Positions 9,017-17,717 of a DNA stretch of 64,000 bases are shown piece by piece. The notes under the pieces are model-generated. The model saw only the letters and a program-made list of their open reading frames with translations. It ran no database searches and was not told the DNA's origin. The stretch's first letter is position 1. Each line of letters starts with the position of its first letter. The position numbers and the translations under genes are program-made. Source of the DNA: Prado023 sp963706885 (GTDB lineage: Bacteria; Actinomycetota; Actinomycetes; S36-B12; CAIYMF01); contig CAVPNX010000004.1 in assembly GCA_963706885.1 (NCBI GenBank), positions 62,001 to 126,000 of the forward strand. Reading direction: 5' to 3'.

Positions 9017-9925
9017 GTGAGCAGCACCCCGCAGACCCCAGCAACCGCCCTCGGCACCGACCGCGTCAAGCGTGGCATGGCCGAGATGCTCAAGGGCGGC
9101 GTCATCATGGACGTCGTCACCCCCGAGCAGGCCCGGATCGCTGAGGACGCCGGAGCTGTGGCCGTCATGGCCCTCGAACGGGTCCCGGCCGACATCCGCG
9201 CCCAGGGTGGGGTGTCGCGGATGAGCGACCCGGACATGATCGACGGCATCATCGACGCGGTCTCCATCCCGGTCATGGCCAAGGCCCGGATCGGGCACTT
9301 CGTCGAGGCCCAGGTCCTGGAGTCCCTCGGCGTGGACTACATCGACGAGTCCGAGGTCCTGACCCCGGCGGACTACACCCACCACATCGACAAGTGGGCG
9401 TTCACCGTCCCCTTCGTGTGTGGTGCCACCAACCTGGGCGAGGCCCTTCGCCGGATCACCGAGGGTGCGGCGATGATCCGCTCCAAGGGTGAGGCCGGAA
9501 CGGGAGATGTCTCGAACGCCACCACGCACATGCGCGCGGTCCTCGGTGAGATCCGCCGACTGTCGTCGATGAGCCCGGACGAGCTGTACGTGGCGGCCAA
9601 GGAGCTCCAGGCGCCCTACGAGCTGGTCAAGGAGGTCGCCGAGCGCGGCTCCCTGCCTGTGGTGCTCTTCACTGCCGGTGGTATCGCCACGCCCGCCGAT
9701 GCGGCGATGATGATGCAGCTCGGCGCCGACGGCGTGTTCGTGGGCTCGGGGATCTTCAAGTCGGGCAACCCCGCGGAGCGGGCCAACGCCATCGTGCAGG
9801 CAACGCTGCACTTCAACGACCCGGGGATCATCGCCAAGGTGTCCCGTGGGTTGGGCGAGGCCATGGTCGGGATCAACGTCGAGGAGATCCCCGCACCCCA
9901 CCGCCTCGCCGAGCGCGGGTGGTGA
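9017..9925 (+). CDS. pdxS: Pyridoxal 5'-phosphate synthase lyase subunit
   Basis: This is a 302-residue (beta/alpha)8 barrel enzyme. It makes pyridoxal phosphate from ribose 5-phosphate, glyceraldehyde 3-phosphate and ammonia delivered by PdxT. The catalytic Asp of MDVV is at residue 32 and the substrate-binding Lys of VMAKARIGH at residue 89; both are offset by about 8 from the Bacillus protein because of a longer N-terminus. The C-terminus ends with an HRLAERGW tail. The start is GTG with a good AGGAG site. The stop overlaps the pdxT start (GTGA), consistent with the 12+12 complex. Confidence 0.97.
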   Translation: MSSTPQTPATALGTDRVKRGMAEMLKGGVIMDVVTPEQARIAEDAGAVAVMALERVPADIRAQGGVSRMSDPDMIDGIIDAVSIPVMAKARIGHFVEAQVLESLGVDYIDESEVLTPADYTHHIDKWAFTVPFVCGATNLGEALRRITEGAAMIRSKGEAGTGDVSNATTHMRAVLGEIRRLSSMSPDELYVAAKELQAPYELVKEVAERGSLPVVLFTAGGIATPADAAMMMQLGADGVFVGSGIFKSGNPAERANAIVQATLHFNDPGIIAKVSRGLGEAMVGINVEEIPAPHRLAERGW

Positions 9926-10524
9926 CCGGTCCCACCATCGGGGTCCTTGCCCTGCAGGGGGACGTGCGTGAGCACGTCCACGCCCTCGAGTCGGTCGGGG
10001 CGCGCGCGGTCCCGGTGAAGGATGCGACGACGCTGGCGGGGGTCGACGGACTGGTGCTGCCCGGCGGCGAGTCCACCACCATCTCGATGCTGGCCATCCG
10101 GTGGGGCCTGATGGACCCGCTGCGTGCTGCGGTCGGCGACGGGATGCCCATGTACGGCTCGTGCGCCGGGATGATCCTGCTCTCGGACACGATCCTCGAC
10201 GGGCGTGCCGACCAACGGCCCATCGGAGGGATCGACATGGTGGTCCGTCGCAACGCGTTCGGGCGCCAGGTGGACTCGTTCGAGGCCGACGTGGACTTCC
10301 CCGCGCTGGGCTCCGAGCCGATCCGCGCTGTCTTCATCCGCGCACCCTGGGTGGAGTCCGTCGGACCCTCGGTGGAGGTTCTGGCCTCGGTCCCGGCGGC
10401 TGCGGGCGATAGGATCGTGGCCGTTCGAGCGGGGTCGCTGCTGGCCACCTCGTTCCACCCCGAACTCACCGGAGACCATCGGGTGCACGCGCTGTTCGCC
10501 ACCATGGTGCGCGGCGCGGCCTGA
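9922..10524 (+). CDS. pdxT: Pyridoxal 5'-phosphate synthase glutaminase subunit
   Basis: This is a class I glutaminase of 200 residues that feeds ammonia to PdxS. The nucleophile motif (YGSCAGM) has Cys at residue 81, the GGESTT segment is at residues 48-53, and the His-Glu pair is in FHPEL near the C-terminus. Two GTG codons in a row (9919 and 9922) could start it. The second forms the GTGA overlap with pdxS and is preferred. Confidence 0.96.
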   Translation: MTGPTIGVLALQGDVREHVHALESVGARAVPVKDATTLAGVDGLVLPGGESTTISMLAIRWGLMDPLRAAVGDGMPMYGSCAGMILLSDTILDGRADQRPIGGIDMVVRRNAFGRQVDSFEADVDFPALGSEPIRAVFIRAPWVESVGPSVEVLASVPAAAGDRIVAVRAGSLLATSFHPELTGDHRVHALFATMVRGAA

Positions 10525-10543
10525 GTCGACTCGAAGGAGCACC

Positions 10544-11296
10544 ATGTCCGGCCACTCCAAGTGGGCGACCACCAAGCACAAGAAGGCCGCGATCGACGCC
10601 AAGCGCGGCAAGCTGTTCGCGAAGCTGATCAAGAACATCGAGGTCGCAGCGAGGACCGGCGGCGGCGACCTCGATGGCAACCCGACCCTGTACGACGCGG
10701 TCCAGAAGGCGAAGAAGAACTCCGTGCCCGCGGACAACATCGACCGCGCGGTCAAGCGCGGCTCGGGGGCGGACGCCGGGGGAGCGGACTGGCAGACGAT
10801 CATGTACGAGGGATACGGACCCAATGGGGTGGCGGTCCTGGTGGAGTGCCTGACCGACAACCGCAACCGCGCGGCCACCGAGGTGCGCGTCGCGATGACC
10901 CGCAACGGCGGGAACATGGCCGACCCCGGCAGCGTGTCCTACCTCTTCGCGCGCAAGGGCGTCATCATCGTGCCGAAGTCCGACGGGTTGACCGAGGACG
11001 ACGTCCTGATGGCGGTCCTGGACGCCGGCGCGGAGGAGGTCAACGACCTGGGGGAGGCCTTCGAGGTGATCACGGAGGCCTCGGACATGGTCCCGGCCCG
11101 CAAGGCGCTGCAGGCCCAGGGGCTGGACTACGAGTCGGCCGAGGCCGAGTTCGTGGCCTCCGTCGAGGTCCAGCTCGATGCCACCGGTGCCGGCAAGATC
11201 ATGCGGCTGGTGGACGCCCTGGAGGACAGCGACGACGTGCAGAACGTCTACACGAACGCCGACATCCCGGCCGAGGTCCTGGCGGAGATGGAGTAG
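10544..11296 (+). CDS. yebC: YebC/PmpR family regulatory protein
   Basis: This 250-residue protein begins with the hallmark MSGHSKWATTKHKK. YebC-family proteins have been described as DNA-binding regulators and, more recently, as ribosome-associated factors helping translation of proline-rich stretches. A strong AAGGAG site precedes the ATG. An open frame upstream in the same phase is not conserved and is ignored. The order pdxS-pdxT-yebC-ruvCAB is conserved in actinobacteria, although here a lipid gene lies before ruvC. Confidence 0.95.
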   Translation: MSGHSKWATTKHKKAAIDAKRGKLFAKLIKNIEVAARTGGGDLDGNPTLYDAVQKAKKNSVPADNIDRAVKRGSGADAGGADWQTIMYEGYGPNGVAVLVECLTDNRNRAATEVRVAMTRNGGNMADPGSVSYLFARKGVIIVPKSDGLTEDDVLMAVLDAGAEEVNDLGEAFEVITEASDMVPARKALQAQGLDYESAEAEFVASVEVQLDATGAGKIMRLVDALEDSDDVQNVYTNADIPAEVLAEME

Positions 11297-11365
11297 GCGC
11301 TCAGCCGCACATCCCGCGCGCGGCCCGGGTACGGTTCGGATACCCCGGATCACAGGAGCGACGAC

Positions 11366-11803
11366 GTGGCAGATCAGGAGCGCACGGCCCCGGAGGACCC
11401 GGTCGTGACGGCCTCGTCCCCGGCGGCGACCGCCAGGAGGGCGCCGGCCAAGAAGGCGGCGACCGCGAAGAAGGCGCCGGCCAGGAAGGCGCCGGCCAAG
11501 AAGGCGGCGACGGCAGCCCCGGAGAAGAAGGCGCCCGCGAAGAAGGCCCCGGCCGCGACGGCAGGCCCCGGAGAAGAAGGCGCCCGCGAAGAAGGCCCCG
11601 GCCAAGGCGGCCACGACCGCGAAGAAGGCACCGGCCAAGAAGGCACCGGCCAAGAAGGCCCCACCGACGGCGGCCCCCGCAACGGAGGTCGCGGCACCGG
11701 CCGCGGCCCGCAGCGGCCGAAAGCGCGCGGCCGCCAGGGCCGCGGCCGGACGGGCCGGCGCCGCAGCGGGGTCGGCCACTGCGGCCATGCGCTCGCCCGG
11801 TGA
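11366..11803 (+). CDS. Ala/Lys-rich histone-like reading frame, probably the true N-terminus of the next gene
   Basis: A GTG with a CAGGAG site begins 145 codons. Residues 1-25 are acidic. The frame then enters KKAPAKKAA-type repeats like those of histone H1-like tails and of phasin or lipid-droplet DNA-binding proteins. Near 11562-11565 the second copy of a GCAGCCCCGGAG repeat reads GCAGGCCCCGGAG, with one extra G. From there this frame turns into an unlikely Gly/Glu-rich sequence. The frame one base over continues the KKAPAKKA pattern without a stop into the wax ester synthase at 11787. The simplest reading is one protein of about 610 residues with a basic tail. The extra G is either an error or slippage in a tandem repeat. 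Confidence 0.6.
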   Translation: MADQERTAPEDPVVTASSPAATARRAPAKKAATAKKAPARKAPAKKAATAAPEKKAPAKKAPAATAGPGEEGAREEGPGQGGHDREEGTGQEGTGQEGPTDGGPRNGGRGTGRGPQRPKARGRQGRGRTGRRRSGVGHCGHALAR

Positions 11804-13196
11804 TCCCACGGTGATCGCCCCGCGCCGGCTGTCCGGGTTCGACTTCGCAACGTGGCGGCTGGCATCCGACGACCCGACGATGCGCTCACCGATCATCGGA
11901 CTGATCGCCATGGACTCCAGTCCGGACTGGGACGTGCTCGTCGACCGCTTCGATCGGGCCAGCAGGGTTGCACCGGTCCTGCGCCAGAAGGTGATCGAGG
12001 GTCCGTCGGACATCCTCAGCCCCCGGCTGGTCATCGACCCGGACTTCGACCTGAGCTTCCACATGCGGCGCTTCCGGCTGCCCGACCCCGGCACGTGGGA
12101 GCAGGTCCTCACCGTCGCCCGGCGGCAGTCGATGGAGGACTTCGACCTCGCGCGCCCCCTCTGGCGGGTGACCCTGCTCGAGGGACTGGCCGACGGCGGC
12201 GCGGCCCTGATCGTGAAGCTGCACCACGCGATCGCCGATGGCCAGGGCGCCATGATGCTCGGGGCCACCGTGATCGACCTGGCACCGGGTCCCCAGGACC
12301 TGGGTCCGATGCCCCCGGCGCCCTCGGCGGCCCCGCTGGACGCCGCGGGATTCCTCGGCACGGCCGTGGTGGATGCCTCATCGTTCCTCATGAGGTCCCT
12401 CAAGGACGTGACCGACTCGGCACTGCCGATCGCGGGTCGGGCTCTGCGGGATCCTGCCGGCGCCATCGAGGACGTCCTCGACGTGGTGAAGTCCATCAGC
12501 CGGTTCATGGCCCTGCCCAGCAGCCCCATGTCGCCGGTGATGCGCGGCCGGTCGATCAACTACCACTTCGTCACGCTGGACGTCCCCATGGTCGAGCTCA
12601 AGGCGGCGTCCAAGCCGCATGGGGTGAGCCTCAACGACGCCTTCATGGCCGCGGTCACCGGCGGCCTGCGCATCTACCACGAGCGCCGTGGTGAGCCGGT
12701 CAGCGTGCTGCGCTGCAACATGCCGATCAGCCTGCGCAACCCGGAGCGACCGGCGCAGAACGCCGTGACCATCGCGCGGTTCGAGGTCCCGGTGGACATC
12801 CTCGATCCCGTCGAGCGGATGCGGGCGATCGGCGACATCGTGAGCTCGTGGCGCCAGGAGCCTGCACTGCACCTGGTCGATCCCCTGGCCGAGGTGGGCT
12901 ACCGCCTCATGCCCTCGGACGTGTTCACCGCGACGGCGCGGACCAGCGACTTCACGGCCAGCAACGTCCCCGGAGTGCCGATCCCGGTGTGGATCGCGGG
13001 TGCCAGGGTCCGGGCCATGTACCCGTTGACGGCCACGATCGGTGCGGCCACGAACATCACCCTGCTGTCCTACGCCGGCAACGCCGGGATCGGGATCTCG
13101 ATGGACGATGCGGCGATCCCCGACCGGGAGCTGTTCGCGGAGTGCATCCGCGCCGGCTTCGCCGAGGTGGTGGGTCATCCGGTCGAGGCCGGTTGA
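11787..13196 (+). CDS. Wax ester synthase/diacylglycerol acyltransferase (WS/DGAT)
   Basis: This is a 469-residue acyltransferase of the WS/DGAT family, which esterifies diacylglycerol or fatty alcohols with acyl-CoA to form storage lipid. The active-site motif HHAIADG is at residues 146-152, and the PLWRVTLLEGL segment precedes it. A C-terminal NVPGVPIPVWIAGARV segment matches the family's second conserved region. The ATG at 11787 follows no ribosome binding site. The frame is open back to 11565 in Ala/Lys-rich sequence, so the real start is likely the GTG at 11366 (see that entry). It sits between yebC and ruvC, an unusual place for a lipid gene. Confidence 0.88.
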   Translation: MRSPGDPTVIAPRRLSGFDFATWRLASDDPTMRSPIIGLIAMDSSPDWDVLVDRFDRASRVAPVLRQKVIEGPSDILSPRLVIDPDFDLSFHMRRFRLPDPGTWEQVLTVARRQSMEDFDLARPLWRVTLLEGLADGGAALIVKLHHAIADGQGAMMLGATVIDLAPGPQDLGPMPPAPSAAPLDAAGFLGTAVVDASSFLMRSLKDVTDSALPIAGRALRDPAGAIEDVLDVVKSISRFMALPSSPMSPVMRGRSINYHFVTLDVPMVELKAASKPHGVSLNDAFMAAVTGGLRIYHERRGEPVSVLRCNMPISLRNPERPAQNAVTIARFEVPVDILDPVERMRAIGDIVSSWRQEPALHLVDPLAEVGYRLMPSDVFTATARTSDFTASNVPGVPIPVWIAGARVRAMYPLTATIGAATNITLLSYAGNAGIGISMDDAAIPDRELFAECIRAGFAEVVGHPVEAG

Positions 13197-13286
13197 CCGG
13201 TGTCCCACCGGGGAGGTCGCCGGCCCGAGCGCCGTGCCGTGCCCCGCACCACGCGTGTCGTGCCCCGTGCGGGACGCGTGGCCCGA

Positions 13287-13307
13287 TAGGGTGCGAACAC
13301 CTGTTCG
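13287..13307 (+). promoter_or_regulatory. ruvCAB promoter with LexA (SOS) box
   Basis: A TAGGGT -10 box (13287-13292) is followed at 13294-13307 by CGAACACCTGTTCG. This fits the actinobacterial LexA operator pattern CGAAC-N4-GTTCG exactly. The operator covers the expected transcription start. The ruvC ribosome binding site (GGGAGGTGG) follows directly. This supports DNA-damage control of ruvCAB. Confidence 0.8.
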
Positions 13308-13321
13308 TATCGGGAGGTGGC

Positions 13322-13957
13322 GTGCGCGTACTCGGAGTCGACCCGGGCCTGACCCGCTGCGGTGTGGGCCTGGTGGAGGGCTCGTTGGGCCGTCCGCTGA
13401 GCCTGGGCCACGTCGAGGTGCTGGTCACGCCGTCGTCGGATCCGCTGCCGGACCGGCTGCTGGTGATCAGCAGGCGCATCCAGGTGCTCATCGACGAGCT
13501 GTCCCCGGATGTCGTCGCCGTCGAGCGCATGTTCAGCCAGCACAACCTGCACACCGTGATGGGCACCGCCCAAGCCTCCGCTGCGGCGGTGCTGGCTGCG
13601 GCCGAGGCCGGCCTGCCCGTGGTCTGGCACACCCCCAGTGAGGTGAAGGCCGCCGTGACCGGGACCGGCCGGGCCGACAAGGCGCAGGTCGCCGGGATGG
13701 TGGTGCGGATCCTCCGGCTGGAGTCGGCGCCCACACCGGTGGACGCCACGGATGCCCTGGCCCTGGCGATCTGCCACATCTGGCGCGGGTCGGCCACCGC
13801 GCGCATCCAGACCGCCGTGGCGGCGGCGGCGCCCTCGCGCATCCCGCGACGGGTGCCGGGGTCGAAGGCGGCGCCCCGTGTGGCGCCCGTCGCCGCACCC
13901 GGGTCCGCCACCACCAGCCGCAGCGGCCTGGGCGTGCGTGCCGGGGGAGCGCGGTGA
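13322..13957 (+). CDS. ruvC: Crossover junction endodeoxyribonuclease RuvC
   Basis: This is a 211-residue Holliday junction resolvase with an RNase H fold. VRVLGVDPGLTRCG at the N-terminus gives the first catalytic Asp (residue 7). A Glu lies in VAVERMFSQ, and the C-terminal Asp pair is in DATDALALA. A basic/Ala-rich tail of about 45 residues extends past the usual family length. The GTG start follows GGGAGG. The stop overlaps ruvA (GTGA). The LexA box upstream puts it in the SOS regulon. Confidence 0.95.
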   Translation: MRVLGVDPGLTRCGVGLVEGSLGRPLSLGHVEVLVTPSSDPLPDRLLVISRRIQVLIDELSPDVVAVERMFSQHNLHTVMGTAQASAAAVLAAAEAGLPVVWHTPSEVKAAVTGTGRADKAQVAGMVVRILRLESAPTPVDATDALALAICHIWRGSATARIQTAVAAAAPSRIPRRVPGSKAAPRVAPVAAPGSATTSRSGLGVRAGGAR

Positions 13958-14562
13958 TCGCCTTCGTGCGCGGCCCCGTGGCCTCCGTGGGCTCCGATCA
14001 CGCTGTCATCGAGGTGGGTGGCGTGGGGCTGTCGGTCATGTGCGGCCCGCGCACGCTGGCCGACCTGCGCGTGGGCTCCGTCGCGCACGTGGCCACGGCC
14101 CTGGTCGTCCGTGAGGACTCGCTGACGCTGTTCGGGTTCGCCGACGAGGACGAGCGGCAGGCGTTCGAGGTGCTGCAGTCAGTGACCGGCATCGGGCCGC
14201 GGACGGCCCAGGCCATCCTGGCCGTGCTCACGGTCGACCAGCTGCGGGCGGCCGTCGCCGCCGACGACCTCGCGACCCTGTCCAAGCCACCCGGGATCGG
14301 CCGCAAGGGGGCCGCCCGGATCGCCCTCGAGCTCAAGGACCGACTCGGGGCGCCCACCGCCTCGGCGGCCGCCCGCACCGCCTCCGACGACTGGTCGACG
14401 CCCGTCGTCGACGGGCTGATCGCCCTGGGCTGGCCGCCCCGGGACGCGCGTGCCGCCGCGGAGGCCGTGCAGCCCGAGGCTGAGGCAGTCCTCGCCGAGG
14501 GTGGGCACCCCTCGGTTCCGGCCCTGTTGCGCTCGGCCCTGCGGCACCTGGACCGTGCATGA
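13954..14562 (+). CDS. ruvA: Holliday junction branch migration protein RuvA
   Basis: This is the 202-residue DNA-binding subunit of the RuvAB complex. The N-terminal OB fold (MIAFVRGPV) is followed by two helix-hairpin-helix motifs, TGIGPRTAQAIL and PPGIGRKGAARI, and a C-terminal domain that contacts RuvB. The GTG start overlaps ruvC and the stop overlaps ruvB (ATGA), giving coupled translation of ruvCAB. Confidence 0.96.
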   Translation: MIAFVRGPVASVGSDHAVIEVGGVGLSVMCGPRTLADLRVGSVAHVATALVVREDSLTLFGFADEDERQAFEVLQSVTGIGPRTAQAILAVLTVDQLRAAVAADDLATLSKPPGIGRKGAARIALELKDRLGAPTASAAARTASDDWSTPVVDGLIALGWPPRDARAAAEAVQPEAEAVLAEGGHPSVPALLRSALRHLDRA

Positions 14563-15635
14563 GTGACGACGAGCTGCTGCGCGGTGAGGCCGACGACGAG
14601 GACATCACGGCCGAAGGGGCGCTGCGGCCCCGCAGCCTGGTGGACTTCATCGGTCAGGACCGCGTGCGCTCCCAGCTGGGACTGGTCCTCGAGGCGGCCC
14701 GGCACCGCAACTCCACCGCTGACCACGTGCTGCTCTCCGGCCCTCCCGGCCTGGGCAAGACCACGCTTGCCATGATCATCGCCGGGGAGATGGCGGCGCC
14801 GATGCGCGTCACGTCCGGCCCGGCGATCCAGCACGCCGGTGACCTGGCTGCGGTCCTGTCCAGCCTGGTGCCCGGGGAGGTCCTGTTCCTCGACGAGATC
14901 CACCGCATGGCCCGCCCGGCCGAGGAGATGCTCTACGTGGCGATGGAGGACTTCCGGGTCGACATCGTCGTGGGCAAGGGGCCCGGGGCCACCGCCATCC
15001 CGCTGGACCTCGCCCCATTCACCCTCGTCGGGGCCACGACCCGTGCCGGGCTGCTGCCGGGGCCGCTGCGCGATCGCTTCGGGTTCACCGCCCACATGGA
15101 CTTCTACGACGACTCCGACCTGTTCATCATCGTGAACCGCTCCGCCCGGTTGCTCGGGGTGGAGATCGATGCGGCGGGGGCCCTGGAGATCGCAGGTCGC
15201 TCCCGCGGCACCCCGCGAGTGGCCAACCGGTTGCTGCGCCGGGTCCGGGACTATGCCCTGGTCCACGGTGACCGGTCGATCGACCAGCGGACCGCGCACG
15301 CTGCCCTGGACCTCTACGAGGTCGACGCCCTGGGCCTGGACCGGCTCGACCGTGCGGTCCTCGAAGCCCTGCTGACGACCTTCCGCGGCGGTCCGGTGGG
15401 CCTGTCGACCCTGGCGCTGGCCGTCGCCGAGGAGCCGGAGACGGTCGAGACCGTGGCCGAGCCGTTCCTCGTCCGGGCCGGGCTGCTGTACCGCACCCCC
15501 CGGGGACGGGTGGCCACGGAGGCGGCCTGGCGGCACCTGGGTGTCACCCCACCAGCCACCGCCGGCCAGATCGGGCTGCCGTTCGAGGGCGACGCACCGG
15601 GCGGGAATGACGGGGGTACCGCCGCAGGCGTCTAG
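14559..15635 (+). CDS. ruvB: Holliday junction branch migration helicase RuvB
   Basis: This is a 358-residue AAA+ motor that drives branch migration with RuvA. Walker A (GPPGLGKT) is at residues 61-68, Walker B is FLDEIH, and sensor and arginine-finger segments follow (GATTRAG, LRDRF). The C-terminal winged helix ends with RTPRGRVATEAAWRHLG. The start overlaps ruvA. The stop codon TAG is also the first half of the TAGAAT box for yajC. Confidence 0.97.
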   Translation: MSDDELLRGEADDEDITAEGALRPRSLVDFIGQDRVRSQLGLVLEAARHRNSTADHVLLSGPPGLGKTTLAMIIAGEMAAPMRVTSGPAIQHAGDLAAVLSSLVPGEVLFLDEIHRMARPAEEMLYVAMEDFRVDIVVGKGPGATAIPLDLAPFTLVGATTRAGLLPGPLRDRFGFTAHMDFYDDSDLFIIVNRSARLLGVEIDAAGALEIAGRSRGTPRVANRLLRRVRDYALVHGDRSIDQRTAHAALDLYEVDALGLDRLDRAVLEALLTTFRGGPVGLSTLALAVAEEPETVETVAEPFLVRAGLLYRTPRGRVATEAAWRHLGVTPPATAGQIGLPFEGDAPGGNDGGTAAGV

Positions 15636-15638
15636 AAT
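15633..15638 (+). promoter_or_regulatory. -10 box for yajC-secDF
   Basis: TAGAAT overlaps the ruvB stop codon and lies 27 bases before the yajC ATG, leaving space for a GAAAGG ribosome binding site at 15654-15659. It fits the actinobacterial -10 consensus. Confidence 0.5.
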
Positions 15639-15665
15639 CGGGCCCAATTGTGCGAAAGGTCCTTC

Positions 15666-16034
15666 ATGACGCTTCTCGAACTCCTGCCGTTCGCCGCCAT
15701 CGCGGTGGCGTTCTGGCTGCTGATCATCCGTCCACAGTCGACGCGCCGGAAGGCCCAGGCGGCACTCGTGGCGTCCCTGGCCCCCGGTCAGCGGATCATG
15801 ACCACTGCCGGCGTGTTCGGCACGGTCGTCGCGGTGGAGGATGACCGGGTCCACGTCGAGGTCGCCCCCGGCGTGGTGATCGAGATGCTCGCGCTGGCAG
15901 TCGGGCAGGTCGTGGCCGGGGACGCCGCGGCGTCGCCTGCGGCCGACGAGGTGGCAGAGGTGGAGGCGGACGTGGCCAACGGCGAGGCTGCCCCTGGTAC
16001 GCAGGACCTGAGCCAGGAGGGCAACCGTGGCTAG
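15666..16034 (+). CDS. yajC: Preprotein translocase subunit YajC
   Basis: This is a 122-residue membrane protein with a single N-terminal helix followed by the family motif IIRPQ. A small beta domain with GQRIMTTAGVFGTV comes next, then an acidic Ala-rich tail. It associates with SecDF in the membrane. The ATG at 15666 was chosen over an upstream in-frame start because of the GAAAGG site. It overlaps the secD start by 8 bases. Confidence 0.93.
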   Translation: MTLLELLPFAAIAVAFWLLIIRPQSTRRKAQAALVASLAPGQRIMTTAGVFGTVVAVEDDRVHVEVAPGVVIEMLALAVGQVVAGDAAASPAADEVAEVEADVANGEAAPGTQDLSQEGNRG

Positions 16035-17715
16035 CACCGTGTCGACGTACCGCCCCTGGCGGGTGCTCGGTCCGTTCCTCCTGGGCCTGGTGGCGCTGGT
16101 GGTCTGGACGTTCTGGCCGGGCCAGACGCACTCCCCCCAACTCGGACTGGACCTGCAGGGTGGAACCCAGGTCACTCTCCTGCCGACCTCGGCACCCGGC
16201 TCGGACGGCTCGATCACCGAGGAGCAGCTCGACCAGGCCGTTTCGATCATCCGACAGCGTGTCGATGGACTCGGCGTGGCCGAGTCCGAGGTGACGGTCC
16301 AGGGGTCGGGGAACAACGCGGCGATCATCGTGTCGGTTCCCGGCTCGGTGCAACAGGACCGCCTCGTCGAGCTCGTCGGGCGCACCGCCCAGCTGGCGTT
16401 CCGGCCGGTCGAGGCGATCACCAGCCCGGAGGGCGTCGACCCCAACGCCGAACCCACCGAGGAGCCCACCCCGACGGCGACCCCCATCGAGCCCACTCCG
16501 ACGGCGACCGATGCGACGGCCAGCCCGTCGGCGGAGCCCACCGACGAGCCCTCGCCGTCGGCCGAGCCGGAGTCGCCCAGCGCGAGCCCCACCCCGGTGG
16601 AGCAGCCGGAGATCCCCGTCCAGGCCGCCGAGAACGACGCGGAGTTCCAGGAGCGGGCGCTGCGCCTGGACTGCACCCTGCCGGAGAACCGCTCCGGGAC
16701 GCCTGACGACCAGGCCCTGTGGCTGGCCACCTGCGACCGCGAGGGCTTCGCCAAGTACCTCCTGCAGCCGGCGTTCATCAAGGGCACCCAGGTCACTGAC
16801 GCCAACGCCGTGCTGGACCCGCAGACCAGCAAGTGGTCGGTGTCGCTGTCCTTCGACAGCGAGGGCTCCAAGGCGCTGTCGGAGATCTCCAGCGACATCT
16901 ACGACAACCCGCCGCCGCAGAACCAGTTCGCGATCGTCCTCGACGGCGTGGTGTTCAGCGCCCCGTCGTTCCTCGAGCCCATCCCCGGCGGCGACGCGCA
17001 GATCACCGGTGACTTCACCATCGACGAGGCCAATGACCTTGCCAACGTGCTGAAGTTCGGCTCCCTTCCGATCAGCCTGGAGGTCGGGGAGATCACGTCC
17101 ATCACCCCCACTGTTGGTGATGCCTACCTCAAGGCCGGCCTGCTCGCGGGTGCGATCGGCCTGGCACTGGTCGCCCTCTACCTGTTGATCTACTACCGGG
17201 CGCTGGGCCTGGTGGCCTCGGCCAGCCTCGTGGTCGCCGGCATCATCACCTTCTGCCTGTTCGTGATCCTGGGCCGCACGCTCGGGTTCACCCTGACGCT
17301 GGCGGGGGTCGCCGGTGCGATCGTCGCGATCGGGATCACCGCGGACTCCTTCATCGTGTACTTCGAGCGGCTGCGCGACGAATCCCGCGACGGCAAGACC
17401 CTGCGGGTTGCCGCCGAGACCGGCTGGCTGCGGGCCCGACGCACGCTCCTGGCGGCTGACTTCGTGTCCCTGCTCGGTGCGGTCGTGCTCTACATCCTGA
17501 GCATCGGCAGCGTCCGGGGCTTCGCCTTCACATTGGGCCTGACGACCGTGGTGGACGTGCTCGTGGCGTTCACCTTCACGCGGCCGGTGGTTGCGCTCCT
17601 GGCGGGCACCAAGTTCTTCCAGTCCGGCCATCCGCTCAGTGGGGTGGACCCGCACAGGCTGGGGATCCCCGACGCGCCACCTGCTCGGACCACGACCGCC
17701 GCAGGGAGGCGATAG
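16027..17715 (+). CDS. secD: Protein translocase subunit SecD
   Basis: This is a 562-residue RND-family membrane protein that uses the proton gradient to help pull secreted proteins through SecYEG. One N-terminal helix is followed by LGLDLQGGTQV and the large external P1 domain. A block of about five helices lies in the C-terminal third, with GLLAGAIGLALV and AIGITADSFIVYFERLRDE. A Pro/Thr/Glu/Ser-rich insert sits in P1 at residues 138-200, outside the membrane. The start is GTG with an AGGAGG site. secF follows after 2 bases. Confidence 0.95.
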   Translation: MASTVSTYRPWRVLGPFLLGLVALVVWTFWPGQTHSPQLGLDLQGGTQVTLLPTSAPGSDGSITEEQLDQAVSIIRQRVDGLGVAESEVTVQGSGNNAAIIVSVPGSVQQDRLVELVGRTAQLAFRPVEAITSPEGVDPNAEPTEEPTPTATPIEPTPTATDATASPSAEPTDEPSPSAEPESPSASPTPVEQPEIPVQAAENDAEFQERALRLDCTLPENRSGTPDDQALWLATCDREGFAKYLLQPAFIKGTQVTDANAVLDPQTSKWSVSLSFDSEGSKALSEISSDIYDNPPPQNQFAIVLDGVVFSAPSFLEPIPGGDAQITGDFTIDEANDLANVLKFGSLPISLEVGEITSITPTVGDAYLKAGLLAGAIGLALVALYLLIYYRALGLVASASLVVAGIITFCLFVILGRTLGFTLTLAGVAGAIVAIGITADSFIVYFERLRDESRDGKTLRVAAETGWLRARRTLLAADFVSLLGAVVLYILSIGSVRGFAFTLGLTTVVDVLVAFTFTRPVVALLAGTKFFQSGHPLSGVDPHRLGIPDAPPARTTTAAGRR

Positions 17716-17717
17716 CC

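Noticed and set aside
11440..11680. Repeats in the Ala/Lys-rich gene as an independent DNA repeat or CRISPR
   Set aside because: They are codon repeats of a KKAPAKKA protein pattern.
13998..16898. Very long open frame antisense to ruvA-ruvB-yajC-secD
   Set aside because: High-GC genes leave stop-free antisense frames. Its translation has no family resemblance, while the plus-strand genes are fully conserved. The same applies to long antisense frames opposite aroE/DUF4388, pilB and aroCKB.
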